A stretch of 34,757 nt of DNA. It comes from RXIX01 sp003989075 (GTDB lineage: Bacteria; Pseudomonadota; Gammaproteobacteria; Competibacterales; Competibacteraceae). The notes beneath the pieces are model-generated. The model was given only the letters and a program-made list of their open reading frames with translations, did not search any database and was not told the origin of the DNA. The DNA is taken from the NCBI GenBank assembly GCA_029780415.1, contig JAKOYN010000111.1:1-34757 (forward strand). The letters are read 5' to 3'. Positions within the stretch are counted from its first letter, which is position 1. Each line of letters opens with the position of its first letter. The position numbers were made by a program, and so were the translations under genes. Shown here piece by piece: positions 1 through 7,771 of the stretch.

Positions 1-1
1 C

Positions 2-133
2 ATTTTCCTCTCGCACGGGCTGCTGCTGCTCGCCTTTTGGCGACTACGCAGCCGTGACGATCTGGACGATGAGGCAGGCCCCGATATGGCACATCGCGCG
101 CCCGGCTTTGCCCGGCGTCAGCCCGGCGAATGA
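2..133 (+). CDS. 3' end of an unidentified membrane-protein gene (partial)
   Basis: An open frame enters from the left edge and stops at TGA 131-133, giving 43 residues. It begins with a hydrophobic stretch (IFLSHGLLLLAFW) followed by a charged hydrophilic tail rich in Arg and Asp, as at the cytoplasmic end of a last membrane helix. The next ATG lies only 6 bp downstream, which suggests translational coupling with the following truncated gene. If that gene is an exosortase-associated ligase, this one may belong to the same exopolysaccharide or protein-sorting cluster. Too little remains to identify the family. Confidence 0.4.
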   Translation: MFLSHGLLLLAFWRLRSRDDLDDEAGPDMAHRAPGFARRQPGE

Positions 134-139
134 CGCGCC

Positions 140-298
140 ATGCGTGACGTCTTCTTCCTCGTCTTCCTGCTGGCCTGCCTGTTCACCGCGATCAAGCGGC
201 CGTTCCTGTTCATCCTCGTCTATTGCTACGTAAATCCCAGCATAGTCAAACACAAAGCCGTTTTTACCCGAGCTTATTTTCACCCTTTTTACCACTGA
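140..298 (+). pseudogene. Truncated O-antigen-ligase-like gene (first ~30 codons only)
   Basis: ATG at 140 opens a 52-codon frame starting MRDVFFLVFLLACLF, then an AIKRPF turn and a second hydrophobic stretch FLFILVYCYV. This pattern (MRD, hydrophobic helix, [LI]xRP[FW], hydrophobic helix) is how O-antigen-ligase-like exosortase A-associated 'O-glycosylation ligase' proteins begin; those are about 400 residues long. After about residue 30 the reading becomes Lys/His/Phe-rich, base composition drops to AT-rich, and the frame ends at 296-298. The simplest reading is that the gene is cut near position 230 by a rearrangement or insertion, leaving a stub. The family assignment rests on the short N-terminus only and could be wrong. 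Confidence 0.4.
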
Positions 299-414
299 AA
301 ACGCCGAAAAAAGCACCAAAAACGGCCTGCTCTGCATCCATTTTTTGCAGAAAACGCAAGCACATTCATGATCTTAAAGAAGTGCCGCGCAACGCGGCCA
401 ATAATTTTTCCTCA
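299..414. other. AT-rich non-coding stretch beside the repeat array
   Basis: This stretch has several A and T runs, clearly lower in GC than the rest of the window, and no convincing gene. An inverted pair GCCGTTTTT (about 257-265) and AAAAACGGC (about 319-327) lies in the same low-GC zone. Its position directly left of the 28-bp repeats would suit a CRISPR leader if the array reads on the plus strand. I see no promoter I would defend. Confidence 0.35.
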
Positions 415-564
415 GCAGCATCCACGCGCGCGGGGCGCAACGTCATCATCGCCGGCATTCGGGGTGAAATTCAGCGCAGCATCCACGCGCGCGGGGCGCA
501 ACGCCCCTGATCGCACCTACGAACGTGCCAGCGAACGCAGCATGACCAGCGTCAGACCGGCCAG
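415..564. CRISPR. Candidate degenerate mini-CRISPR: two perfect 28-bp repeats plus a decayed third
   Basis: A 28-bp sequence is repeated without mismatch at 415-442 and 476-503. It begins GCAGCATCCACG and ends GGGGCGCAACG. A third copy begins exactly in phase at 537 (GCAGCAT) and then diverges. The two intervals, 443-475 and 504-536, are each 33 bp and unrelated. The reverse complement aligns with type I-C CRISPR repeats (GTCGCGCCCCGCGCGG...GCGTGGATTGAAAC) with about 4 bp missing from the central palindrome and a changed end. Equal 33-bp spacers and a decayed terminal copy fit a tiny CRISPR. No cas gene is in the window. With only two clear copies, a dispersed palindromic repeat remains possible. 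Confidence 0.42.
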
Positions 565-618
565 ACCAGCAAACAGACAGCTAAAGCCGACCACTGGCGA
601 GATTTTCTGGATTTTCAA
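517..618 (-). CDS. Possible 33-aa single-helix membrane peptide
   Basis: On the minus strand a GGAGG (624-628) sits 5 bp upstream of a TTG at 616-618 that opens 33 codons ending in TAG at 517-519. The product has a short basic start (MKIQKIS), a hydrophobic stretch (VVGFSCLFAGLAGLTLVML) and a basic tail (RSLARS), the layout of a small single-pass inner-membrane protein. It overlaps the third repeat unit of the CRISPR-like array and the start of the recombinase fragment on the other strand, so it may be fortuitous or a relic of the integrated element. I do not recognise a family. Confidence 0.25.
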   Translation of the reverse strand: MKIQKISPVVGFSCLFAGLAGLTLVMLRSLARS

Positions 619-861
619 GGGAGCCTCCAGAGCGTTCAGTTGTATGACTTGCGTCGAACCTGTGCAAGCTGGCTCGTGCAGGCCAGGACGCCGATCCAGG
701 AAGTGGCGCGGTTACTGCGCCATGCAGACGTGCAGGTGACGATGAACGTCTACGCACATCTCATGCCGGATCAGTTGCGCGGGACCGTCGAAATTCTTGA
801 TCGTCATAATCTGGTCATAGACCAGAACGACGAAACCAGGAAAATGACTCTAACCCGTTGA
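601..861 (+). pseudogene. Tyrosine recombinase (phage-type integrase), C-terminal fragment
   Basis: From about 640 the frame reads LYDLRRTCASW, then LLRHADVQVTMNVYAHL, ending at 859-861. These are the C-terminal catalytic blocks of phage-type tyrosine recombinases: box II with its Arg (usual HxLRHT, here YDLRRT), the second conserved His in LRHA, and the nucleophilic Tyr in VYAHL. The N-terminal core-binding domain and the first catalytic Arg are missing; the frame stays open left of 601 but does not look like an integrase. The fragment stops 5 bp before the 3' end of tRNA-Pro, the usual position of an island integrase. It is best read as the relic of an element once integrated at the tRNA; it cannot be active alone. 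Confidence 0.8.
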
Positions 862-866
862 TTTGA

Positions 867-943
<77 letters not shown>

Positions 944-981
944 ACTGAATGAGACCGGCGAAACTGCAAAGCAGTTGTACC

Positions 982-1950
982 TTAATAACGACGACTTACT
1001 GCGAACTGTGCCAGCCCAAGCAGGGCTTCCCTAGCGGGAGACTCCGGCAGCACCGCCAGACTGGCGATGGCCCGATCAGCTTCGTCCGAAGCAAGGCGCG
1101 CAGTATAGTCGAGCGCGCCGGTGGACTCAATAGTCCGGGTGACAATATCGATATACTCCAGGCCGCCCTGCTCGATGGCCTCGCGGATCACCCGCGCCTC
1201 CTCGGTCGTGCCGTAGCGCATGGCGTGGATCAGCGGCAGGGTCGGCTTGCCCTCGGCCAGATCATCACCGATGTTCTTGCCCAGCTCGGCGCTGGAGGCA
1301 CTATAGTCGAGCACGTCATCGATCAACTGGAATGCGGTCCCCAAATGCATGCCATAGCGCCCCAGCGCCAGCTCCTCCTCGCGCGGCCGACCGGCCAGCA
1401 CGGCGCCCAGTTGCGCAGCAGCCTCGAACAGCTTGGCGGTCTTGGAATGGATCACCGCCATATAGCGCTCTTCGCTGGTGTCGGCATCATGGCAATTGAG
1501 CAACTGCAGCACCTCGCCCTCAGCGATGGTATTGGTGGTATCAGCGAGGATTTCCATCACCCGCATGCTGCCAATATCGACCATCATCTGGAACGAACGC
1601 GAGTAAAGAAAATCACCCACCAGCACGCTCGCCTGATTACCCCATATGGCATTGGCGGTTTGCCGGCCACGGCGCAGGCTGGATTCATCGACCACGTCAT
1701 CGTGCAGCAGGGTCGCGGTGTGGATGAACTCAACGATGGCGGCAGCAGCGATATGCGCATCGCCGGCATAGCCACAGGCCCGCGCCGCCAGCAGCACGGT
1801 GACCGGCCGCAGCCGCTTGCCTCCACTGTCGATGATATAGCTGGCCAACTGGTTGATGAGCACAACGTCGGAATGCAACTCGCGGCGAATCAAGGCATTG
1901 ACCGCCTGCAGGTCGTCAGCGATGGGCGCGCGGATCTGTGCGATATCCAT
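982..1950 (-). CDS. ispB: Polyprenyl (octaprenyl-type) diphosphate synthase IspB
   Basis: This all-trans prenyl transferase extends farnesyl diphosphate with isopentenyl diphosphate to make the side chain of ubiquinone. The 322-residue product has the GGKRLRP substrate motif (residues 43-49), the first Asp-rich motif DDVVD (84-88) and the second DDVLD (211-215), with GDD and KPTLPL further on. It follows E. coli IspB end to end. I chose ATG 1950 (MDIAQIRAP) because it matches the E. coli start; ATG 1986 and a TTG at 2013 are in frame, and none has a clear Shine-Dalgarno site. The gene is divergent from rplU, the usual gammaproteobacterial arrangement. Chain length cannot be read from sequence with certainty. 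Confidence 0.95.
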   Translation of the reverse strand: MDIAQIRAPIADDLQAVNALIRRELHSDVVLINQLASYIIDSGGKRLRPVTVLLAARACGYAGDAHIAAAAIVEFIHTATLLHDDVVDESSLRRGRQTANAIWGNQASVLVGDFLYSRSFQMMVDIGSMRVMEILADTTNTIAEGEVLQLLNCHDADTSEERYMAVIHSKTAKLFEAAAQLGAVLAGRPREEELALGRYGMHLGTAFQLIDDVLDYSASSAELGKNIGDDLAEGKPTLPLIHAMRYGTTEEARVIREAIEQGGLEYIDIVTRTIESTGALDYTARLASDEADRAIASLAVLPESPAREALLGLAQFAVSRRY

Positions 1951-2051
1951 GGAGCGGAAAAGGTCCTGGTGAATAACGCTGGCCATGCTACGGTTTGCCC
2001 GGGTAAGGGTCAAGGCAACGGGGCTAAGCGTCGCTGCAGGCTGGAATTTGT

Positions 2052-2080
2052 TTGACCTGCGCCAGACGCACGGCTAGAAT
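2052..2080 (+). promoter_or_regulatory. Sigma-70-type promoter of rplU-rpmA
   Basis: TTGACC at 2052-2057 and TAGAAT at 2075-2080 are separated by exactly 17 bp, about 53 bp before the rplU start. The position and near-consensus hexamers suit a strongly expressed ribosomal protein operon. Confidence 0.7.
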
Positions 2081-2132
2081 CGCATCCCTTTAGTTCGGGA
2101 CGGAACGAGCAGTTTCCTGGAGAATGTATACA

Positions 2133-2447
2133 ATGTACGCTGTCATCAAAACCGGGGGCAAGCAATACCGGGTCGCCGAGGGTCAGACCCTCAAGGTCGA
2201 GAAAATCGACGCCGAGGAAGGCGCTTCCGTGGAATTCGATACGGTGCTGATGATCGCCGATGGCGAGCAGGTCCGCATCGGTGCGCCCTACATCGACGGC
2301 GCCCGCGTCACCGCCACCGTCGAATCCCAGGGCCGTAGCCCCAAGGTGCGGATCGTCAAGTTCCGCCGCCGCAAGCATTACCGCAAGACCCAGGGCCATC
2401 GCCAGAGCTATACCGAGCTGCGCATCAGCGGCATCAACGGTCTCTGA
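2133..2447 (+). CDS. rplU: 50S ribosomal protein L21
   Basis: The 104-residue product begins MYAVIKTGGKQYRV, the conserved L21 N-terminus, and ends with the basic block KFRRRKHYRKTQGHRQ followed by YTELRI. It is a component of the large ribosomal subunit that binds 23S rRNA; E. coli L21 has 103 residues. An in-frame ATG at 2124 is directly adjacent to the GGAGA at 2119-2123, so the ATG at 2133, with 9 bp spacing, is preferred. The gene is followed by rpmA at 39 bp and is driven by the promoter at 2052-2080. Confidence 0.97.
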   Translation: MYAVIKTGGKQYRVAEGQTLKVEKIDAEEGASVEFDTVLMIADGEQVRIGAPYIDGARVTATVESQGRSPKVRIVKFRRRKHYRKTQGHRQSYTELRISGINGL

Positions 2448-2486
2448 CGGGTGCCCGGGCGGCATCGAATCACGAGGACTTGAAAC

Positions 2487-2747
2487 ATGGCACACAAAAA
2501 GGCAGGCGGCAGCAGCCGCAACGGTCGCGACTCGCAGGCGCAACGCCTCGGCGTCAAGCTGTTCGGCGGCCAGTTGGCGCTTCCGGGCAACATCATCGTC
2601 CGCCAGCGCGGCACCCAGTTTCATCCGGGGCTGAACGTCGGCTGCGGCAAGGACCACACGCTCTTCGCCAAGGCCGAAGGCCAGGTGGTGTTCGAGACCA
2701 AGGGCCCGCACAACCGCAAATATGTGAGCATCTATCCGGCGTCGTGA
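2487..2747 (+). CDS. rpmA: 50S ribosomal protein L27
   Basis: The 86-residue protein starts MAHKKAGGSSRNGRDS and continues QRLGVK, the flexible N-terminal tail that reaches the peptidyl-transferase centre in L27, followed by IVRQRGT and GKDHTLFA. There is no N-terminal extension of the Firmicutes type that needs protease cleavage. A GAGGA lies about 8 bp before the ATG. It is co-transcribed with rplU and followed by a strong terminator, which separates it partly from obgE. Confidence 0.97.
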   Translation: MAHKKAGGSSRNGRDSQAQRLGVKLFGGQLALPGNIIVRQRGTQFHPGLNVGCGKDHTLFAKAEGQVVFETKGPHNRKYVSIYPAS

Positions 2748-2770
2748 ATCACCGGCGGTCCGGGTGCGTC

Positions 2771-2796
2771 AAAAGCCCCGTTTGGGGCTTTTTTTT
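2771..2796 (+). terminator. Rho-independent terminator after rpmA
   Basis: The stem AAGCCCC/GGGGCTT with loop GTTT is followed by a run of eight T. It sits in the short gap between rpmA and obgE, so it ends or attenuates ribosomal protein mRNA before the GTPase gene. Confidence 0.9.
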
Positions 2797-2819
2797 GTCC
2801 ACGGTCCGCGGAGAACGCC

Positions 2820-3908
2820 ATGAAATTCGTCGATGAAGTGATCATCCGCGTCGAAGCCGGCGATGGCGGCAACGGCTGCGTCAGCTTTCGCCGCGAGAAA
2901 TATATCCCGTTTGGTGGCCCCGACGGCGGTGATGGCGGCGACGGCGGCAGCATTGACCTGCGCGCTGACCCGGAACTCAATACCCTGGTCGATTACCGCT
3001 ACACGCGGCGCTTTCGCGCTGAGCGTGGCCAGAACGGCATGGGCGCCAACTGCACCGGCCGCAGCGGCGCTGATCTGGAAATCATCGTTCCAGTCGGCAC
3101 CCTGGCCTACGACGCTGACACCGGCGAACTGATCGGCGACCTGATCACCCCCGGCCAGCGTCTGCGGGTCGCGCAGGGCGGTTTCCACGGCCTTGGCAAC
3201 ACCCGCTACAAAAGCAGCACCAATCGCACCCCGCGGCAGGCCAAGCCCGGCACCCCCGGCGAGGCGCGCAACCTGCGCCTGGAGCTGAAGGTGCTTGCCG
3301 ATGTCGGCCTGCTCGGCATGCCCAATGCCGGCAAATCGACCCTGATCCGCGCCGTATCCGCAGCCCGGCCCAAGGTCGCCGACTACCCTTTTACTACCCT
3401 GCATCCGAATCTGGGCGTGGTGCGGGTCGGACCGCTGAAGAGCTTCGTGATGGCCGATATTCCCGGCCTGATCGAGGGTGCTGCTGAAGGCGCCGGGCTG
3501 GGCATTCAGTTTCTGCGCCACCTGTCGCGCACCCGACTGCTGCTGCATCTGGTCGATGTTTCCCCCTACAGCGACAGCGGCGATCCAGTGAACGATGTTG
3601 CGGTGATCCTGGCCGAGCTGGCCAAGTACAGTGCTGAACTGGCCGAACGCGAACGCTGGCTGGTGTTTAACAAGCTGGACCTGCTGCCGGCGGAGCAGCG
3701 CGCGGCGCGGGTAGCCGAGATCGTGACGGCTCTGGGTTGGGATGGTCCGGCGTTTGCGGTCAGCGCGGTCGATGGCGCAGGCACCGAGGCGCTGATGCAG
3801 GCGGTCATGGAGCGGCTGGACGCGCGGCAACGGGCCGATGCGGCTGCTGCGGCTGCTGCGGCGCAAGTGGATATGGGAGTACCCGGCGATGTTCAACAAG
3901 ACCCGTGA
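2820..3908 (+). CDS. obgE: GTPase ObgE/CgtA
   Basis: The product is an essential ribosome-assembly and stress GTPase that binds the 50S subunit. Its 362 residues start with the glycine-rich Obg fold (MKFVDEVIIRVEAGDGGNG, FGGPDGGDGGDGG). The G domain follows: P-loop GMPNAGKST (166-174), switch II DIPGLIEGAAEG, NKLD from residue 284, and SAVDGAGT. Length and order match gammaproteobacterial Obg. GGAGA lies 6 bp before the ATG. The C-terminus ends in an Ala/Asp-rich tail, and the last 20 bp overlap the start of proB, so the two are translated in series. A terminator lies upstream, so some expression may depend on read-through or a local promoter I cannot see. Confidence 0.96.
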   Translation: MKFVDEVIIRVEAGDGGNGCVSFRREKYIPFGGPDGGDGGDGGSIDLRADPELNTLVDYRYTRRFRAERGQNGMGANCTGRSGADLEIIVPVGTLAYDADTGELIGDLITPGQRLRVAQGGFHGLGNTRYKSSTNRTPRQAKPGTPGEARNLRLELKVLADVGLLGMPNAGKSTLIRAVSAARPKVADYPFTTLHPNLGVVRVGPLKSFVMADIPGLIEGAAEGAGLGIQFLRHLSRTRLLLHLVDVSPYSDSGDPVNDVAVILAELAKYSAELAERERWLVFNKLDLLPAEQRAARVAEIVTALGWDGPAFAVSAVDGAGTEALMQAVMERLDARQRADAAAAAAAAQVDMGVPGDVQQDP

Positions 3909-5016
3909 ACAGTTAGGTGAGGCCCGGCGCTGGGTCATCAAGATCGGCAGCGCCATGATCACCAATGACGGTCAGGGCCTGGACAGCTTCTCCATTGACG
4001 CCTGGGTGGCGCAGATGGCCGAGCTGCACCACGCCGGACGTGAGGTACTGCTGGTCACCTCCGGCGCGGTCGCTGAGGGCATGCGCCGGCTGGGCTGGCC
4101 GCAGCGACCGACAGCGCTGGCCGATTTGCAGGCGGCGGCAGCAGTTGGCCAGATGGGTCTGGTGCAGGCCTGGGAATCGGCGTTCGAGCGCCACGGTATC
4201 CAGACCGCACAGATTCTGCTGACCCATGAGGATGCCGCTGACCGGCGCCGCTATCTGAATATTCGCAATACCCTGCGCAACCTGTTGCGGCTGCGGGTCA
4301 TACCGGTAATCAATGAGAACGATACGGTCGCCTTCGAGGAAATCCGCTTCGGTGACAATGACACCCTTGGCGCGCTGGTCGCGAATCTGGTCGAGGCCGA
4401 GCTGTATGTGATTCTCACCGATCAGCAAGGTCTGTATGACCGCAATCCGCGCCAGTTCAGCGATGCCCATTTGATCGGCGAGGGCCGCGCCGGCGATGCC
4501 GCGCTGGAAAGCATGGCCAGCGGCGCGGGCAGTCTCGGCAGTGGCGGCATGCTCACCAAGCTGCGTGCGGCGAGCAGGGCAGCCCGCTCCGGCTCGTTCA
4601 CACTGCTGGCCTGGGGGCGCGAGCGGGAAGTCCTGCGGCGGGTCGCGGCGGGCGAGGTGCTCGGCACCCTGCTGCGGCCGAGCCAGAGCCCGGTCGCGGC
4701 ACGCAAACAGTGGCTGGCCGTGCAGTTGCAGGTGCGGGCGCGTCTGCATCTGGATGCCGGCGCGGTGCGGGCACTGCGCACGGCCGGCAAGAGCCTGCTG
4801 CCGGTCGGCGTCACGGCAATCGAGGGGCGTTTCGAGCGCGGTGATCTGGTGGCCTGTCTCGATCCGGGCGGTGTCGAAGTGGCGCGCGGCCTGGTGAATT
4901 ACGATGTCGAACAGGCACTGCTGCTGATTGGCAAGACCACCCGGCGCATTGAGGAACTGCTTGGCCATATCGACGATCCCGAATTGATTCACCGCGACAA
5001 TCTCGTCCTGGTTTGA
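3889..5016 (+). CDS. proB: Glutamate 5-kinase
   Basis: This enzyme phosphorylates glutamate to glutamyl-5-phosphate, the first step of proline synthesis. The amino-acid kinase fold runs over about residues 1-260: WVIKIGSAMI near the N-terminus, VTSGAVAEG, INENDTV and LTDQQGLYDRNPR. A PUA domain (about 275-375) begins near KQWLAVQLQ and is typical of long proteobacterial ProB. I chose ATG 3889 because GGGAG lies 9 bp before it and it gives the usual length of 375; longer in-frame starts run into obgE coding sequence. The gene overlaps obgE by 20 bp. proA is not adjacent. Confidence 0.95.
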   Translation: MFNKTREQLGEARRWVIKIGSAMITNDGQGLDSFSIDAWVAQMAELHHAGREVLLVTSGAVAEGMRRLGWPQRPTALADLQAAAAVGQMGLVQAWESAFERHGIQTAQILLTHEDAADRRRYLNIRNTLRNLLRLRVIPVINENDTVAFEEIRFGDNDTLGALVANLVEAELYVILTDQQGLYDRNPRQFSDAHLIGEGRAGDAALESMASGAGSLGSGGMLTKLRAASRAARSGSFTLLAWGREREVLRRVAAGEVLGTLLRPSQSPVAARKQWLAVQLQVRARLHLDAGAVRALRTAGKSLLPVGVTAIEGRFERGDLVACLDPGGVEVARGLVNYDVEQALLLIGKTTRRIEELLGHIDDPELIHRDNLVLV

Positions 5017-5039
5017 CAGCCTCCCCGCCAGCGTCACTG

Positions 5040-5080
5040 AAAAAACAGGCTCATCCAGTACCCCGGATAAGCCTGTTTCA
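5040..5080. terminator. Bidirectional terminator between proB and hrpB
   Basis: A 14-bp inverted repeat (5043-5056 with 5065-5078, one mismatch) is flanked by six A on the left and a broken T run on the right. On the minus strand it ends in six T, a strong stop for hrpB. On the plus strand it ends in TTTCATTT, a weaker stop for proB. Confidence 0.8.
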
Positions 5081-5081
5081 T

Positions 5082-7631
5082 TTACACACCTGCCGACCGG
5101 GTGCGGCGGGTTGGCGTAGCGCTCCACGGATCATCCGGCCAGGGATGCTTCGGATAGCGGCCCTTCAGCTCCTTTTTTACTTCGCCATAGGTCCGTTCCC
5201 AAAAACCGCGCAGATCCTGCGTGACCTGTATTGGCCGCTGCGCCGGTGACAGGAGGTGCAGGGTCACCGCAATCCGCCCATCGGCAATGCGCGGTGTATC
5301 GGCCAGCCCGAACAGTTCCTGCAGCTTCACCGCCAGCACCGGCAGCTCACCCGGATGGTAGCGCAGGCGGATGCGCGAGCCGCTGGGCACCTGCAGATGG
5401 GTCGGCGCGGCATTGTCCATGCGGGCCAGCAGGCGATAATCGAGCAGAGCGCGCAGCGCCGCAGCCAGATTCAGCCGCTGCACATGTTCGCGGCGGGTGA
5501 TGCCGTCCAGCCACGGCTCCAGCCACTCCTCCAGACGCGCCACCAGGCTCGCATCGGACAGGTCCGGCCACTCCTCATCGGGAAACCAGTGGCGCAGCGA
5601 CAGCAGCCGCGCCTGCCACTCGCGCAACTCATCGGTCCACGGCAGACAGTCCAGACCCATGCGCCGCACGCCATCCAGCATCGCCCGCCGCAGCACTGCT
5701 GGTGCTACCGCCCTGAGCGGCTGGCTCGCCAGCACCAGCGCCCCGAGCCGCTGCTCCTCGCGTGCCATCACCGCGCCCTGTCGCTCGTCCCAGTTCACCT
5801 CGGCCACCGTGCGCAGCCGCGCGCCAAGCTGCCGTTCCAGATCGACCGGGTCGACCGGTGCCGCCAGCCAGATGCGTCCCTCGCTGGTCCCGGCGTCCAG
5901 ATGCGCCACGGCCAGCCAGTCCCGGCTGTGCAGCGGATCGCCGGGCAGCAGGCGCGCGCCACGACCATTGGCAAGCAGATAACGCTCAGCACTCCCCTCG
6001 CGCCGCTGCGCAATCCGGTCGGGATAGGCCAGCGCCAGCAGCAGACCCACCGTATGCGCATCGACGACCGGAGCAGGTTCGTCATCCGCGACCTTGAGCA
6101 GAGTCCGCCAGCGCCGCGCCATCTGTTCGACGCGCGCGCAGGCGACCGGATCGGCATTCCAGCGCCGCGCAGCATCGCGCCCGGCCCGCCGAAAGCCGTG
6201 CAACGCCTCCAGCCGGGCGCCCAGATCAGCGCCAAACCCATGCTCACCGCGCAGCAGATCGCGTTCTTCGAGCAGCGCGGCCAGATCGGCGGCCAGCGCG
6301 CCGTGACCGAGTGCCGCGCCCTGCCGCAACAGATGCGCCAGACGTGGATGCACCGGCAAATCCGCCAGAGCCTGGCCGATATCAGTGATCCGGCCCTGCT
6401 CATCCAGCGCATCCAGTTCCATCAGCAGCGCCCGCGCCTGGGCCAGCGCACCGGATGGCGGCGGATCCAGCCACGGCAGTGTGCTGACATCGCGCACGCC
6501 CCACTGCGCCAGCTCCAGTGCCAGCGGCGCCAGATCCGCTTCGAGGATTTCCGCCACCCGGCGCGGGCGCAAGCGCGCCTGGCTCGCTTCGCTCCACAGC
6601 CGGTAGCAGACGCCCGGACCGAGACGCCCAGCCCGCCCGGCGCGTTGCTCAGCGGCATCGGCAGAGATGCGCACCGTGTCCAGACGGGTCAGGCCAGTGC
6701 GTGGATCGAAGCGCGGTATCCGGCTCCAGCCGGCATCCACCACCACATGCACGCCCTCAATGGTCAGACTGGTCTCGGCGATGCTGGTCGCCAGCACCAC
6801 CTTGCGCCGGCCAGCGGGATCGGGACACAGTGCCTGCTGCTGGGCTGCGCCGGGCAGATCGCCATACAGCGGCAGCAGTGCCAGTCCGGCACAGGCCGGT
6901 TCCGCCTGCAAACGACGCAGGGTCTGGCGAATTTCACCGCTGCCGGGCAGAAATACCAGCAGATCGCCAGCCTGCCCGGACAGCGCGACCAGCACGGCGC
7001 GTATTACGGTATTAAGATCAAAACCCTCGGGATCGCGTGGCAGGTAATGCCGGGCCACCGGATGGGCGCGGCCTGCACTGGTGACAATGGGCGCATCACC
7101 GAGCAGGCGCGCGATCGCTGCACCATCCAGGGTTGCTGACATCACCAGCAGGCGCAGTTCGTCACGCAGGCCGCGCTGACTGTCCAGGCACAGCGCCAGC
7201 GCCAGATCAGCCGGCAGGCTGCGCTCGTGGAATTCGTCAAAGATCACCAGGCCCACGCCTTCCAGCGCCGGATCGCGCTGCAGACGGCGGCTGAGAATGC
7301 CTTCGGTGAGCACCTCGATGCGGGTCTGACGCGACACCCGGCTTTCAAAGCGGATGCGATAGCCGACCGTGGCGCCGGGACGTTCCCCGCGCAGCTCGGC
7401 CATGCGCGTCGCTGCGGCCCGGGCCGCCAGCCGCCGCGGTTCCAGCATCAAAATCGATTGCCCGGCCAGCCACGGCTCATCGAGCAGCGCCAGCGGCACC
7501 CCAGTGGTTTTGCCGGCGCCCGGCGGTGCCTGCAGCACCAGGGCGGTGGACTGGCGCAGCGTGGCGCGAATCGCCGGCAGCACCTCGGCAATCGGCAGAT
7601 CGGTGATGGCATCGGGCAGGAGGACGGACAT
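5082..7631 (-). CDS. hrpB: ATP-dependent helicase HrpB (DEAH-box)
   Basis: This is a DEAH/RHA-family RNA helicase-like ATPase of 849 residues, close to the E. coli HrpB length. Motif I is APPGAGKTT (35-43), motif II DEFH (132-135) within the HrpB signature DEFHERSLPADLALAL, motif III is MSATLDG, and QRAGRAGRLGPG is motif VI. The C-terminal block GRYPKHPWPDDPW is specific to HrpB. The start is ATG 7631 (MSVLLPDAI), matching family starts; an upstream in-frame start at 7667 adds 12 residues not typical of HrpB. It is monocistronic, convergent with proB and divergent from the DUF2173 cluster. Its cellular substrate is not well established. Confidence 0.95.
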   Translation of the reverse strand: MSVLLPDAITDLPIAEVLPAIRATLRQSTALVLQAPPGAGKTTGVPLALLDEPWLAGQSILMLEPRRLAARAAATRMAELRGERPGATVGYRIRFESRVSRQTRIEVLTEGILSRRLQRDPALEGVGLVIFDEFHERSLPADLALALCLDSQRGLRDELRLLVMSATLDGAAIARLLGDAPIVTSAGRAHPVARHYLPRDPEGFDLNTVIRAVLVALSGQAGDLLVFLPGSGEIRQTLRRLQAEPACAGLALLPLYGDLPGAAQQQALCPDPAGRRKVVLATSIAETSLTIEGVHVVVDAGWSRIPRFDPRTGLTRLDTVRISADAAEQRAGRAGRLGPGVCYRLWSEASQARLRPRRVAEILEADLAPLALELAQWGVRDVSTLPWLDPPPSGALAQARALLMELDALDEQGRITDIGQALADLPVHPRLAHLLRQGAALGHGALAADLAALLEERDLLRGEHGFGADLGARLEALHGFRRAGRDAARRWNADPVACARVEQMARRWRTLLKVADDEPAPVVDAHTVGLLLALAYPDRIAQRREGSAERYLLANGRGARLLPGDPLHSRDWLAVAHLDAGTSEGRIWLAAPVDPVDLERQLGARLRTVAEVNWDERQGAVMAREEQRLGALVLASQPLRAVAPAVLRRAMLDGVRRMGLDCLPWTDELREWQARLLSLRHWFPDEEWPDLSDASLVARLEEWLEPWLDGITRREHVQRLNLAAALRALLDYRLLARMDNAAPTHLQVPSGSRIRLRYHPGELPVLAVKLQELFGLADTPRIADGRIAVTLHLLSPAQRPIQVTQDLRGFWERTYGEVKKELKGRYPKHPWPDDPWSATPTRRTRSAGV

Positions 7632-7771
7632 GGCACAGGGTATCCGGCAGGCGGTGAAGGGCGGCACGGGCTGGCGCTGCGTGCATTCGCCCCGGCCTTG
7701 GCTATGTTTAATACAATGGTTTAGTAAATTGCTCTGAAATGGGCAGCAACCCGGTCGAGGATAATAACGCC

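Noticed and set aside
386..394. A possible extra CRISPR-like repeat ending GCGCAACG left of 415
   Set aside because: It is out of the 61-bp phase by 13 bp and shares only about eight bases with the repeat end.
982..2013. TTG at 2013 as the ispB start
   Set aside because: It would add residues absent from homologues and has no Shine-Dalgarno site. The shared MTLTR string with the end of the integrase fragment is coincidence, since the DNA differs.
949..2055. Long plus-strand frame antisense to ispB
   Set aside because: It is rich in His, Gln and Arg, matches no family, and mirrors a well-conserved prenyl synthase on the other strand.
2124..2132. ATG 2124 as the rplU start
   Set aside because: The GGAGA directly abuts it, leaving no spacing. 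ATG 2133 has proper spacing and matches the conserved L21 N-terminus.
2769..3965. 398-codon minus-strand frame opposite obgE
   Set aside because: It is the shadow of obgE; it has no ribosome site or recognisable domain and runs through the terminator after rpmA.
5256..7139. A 627-codon plus-strand frame opposite hrpB
   Set aside because: Composition is typical of an antisense shadow in GC-rich DNA, while the minus strand encodes every HrpB motif.
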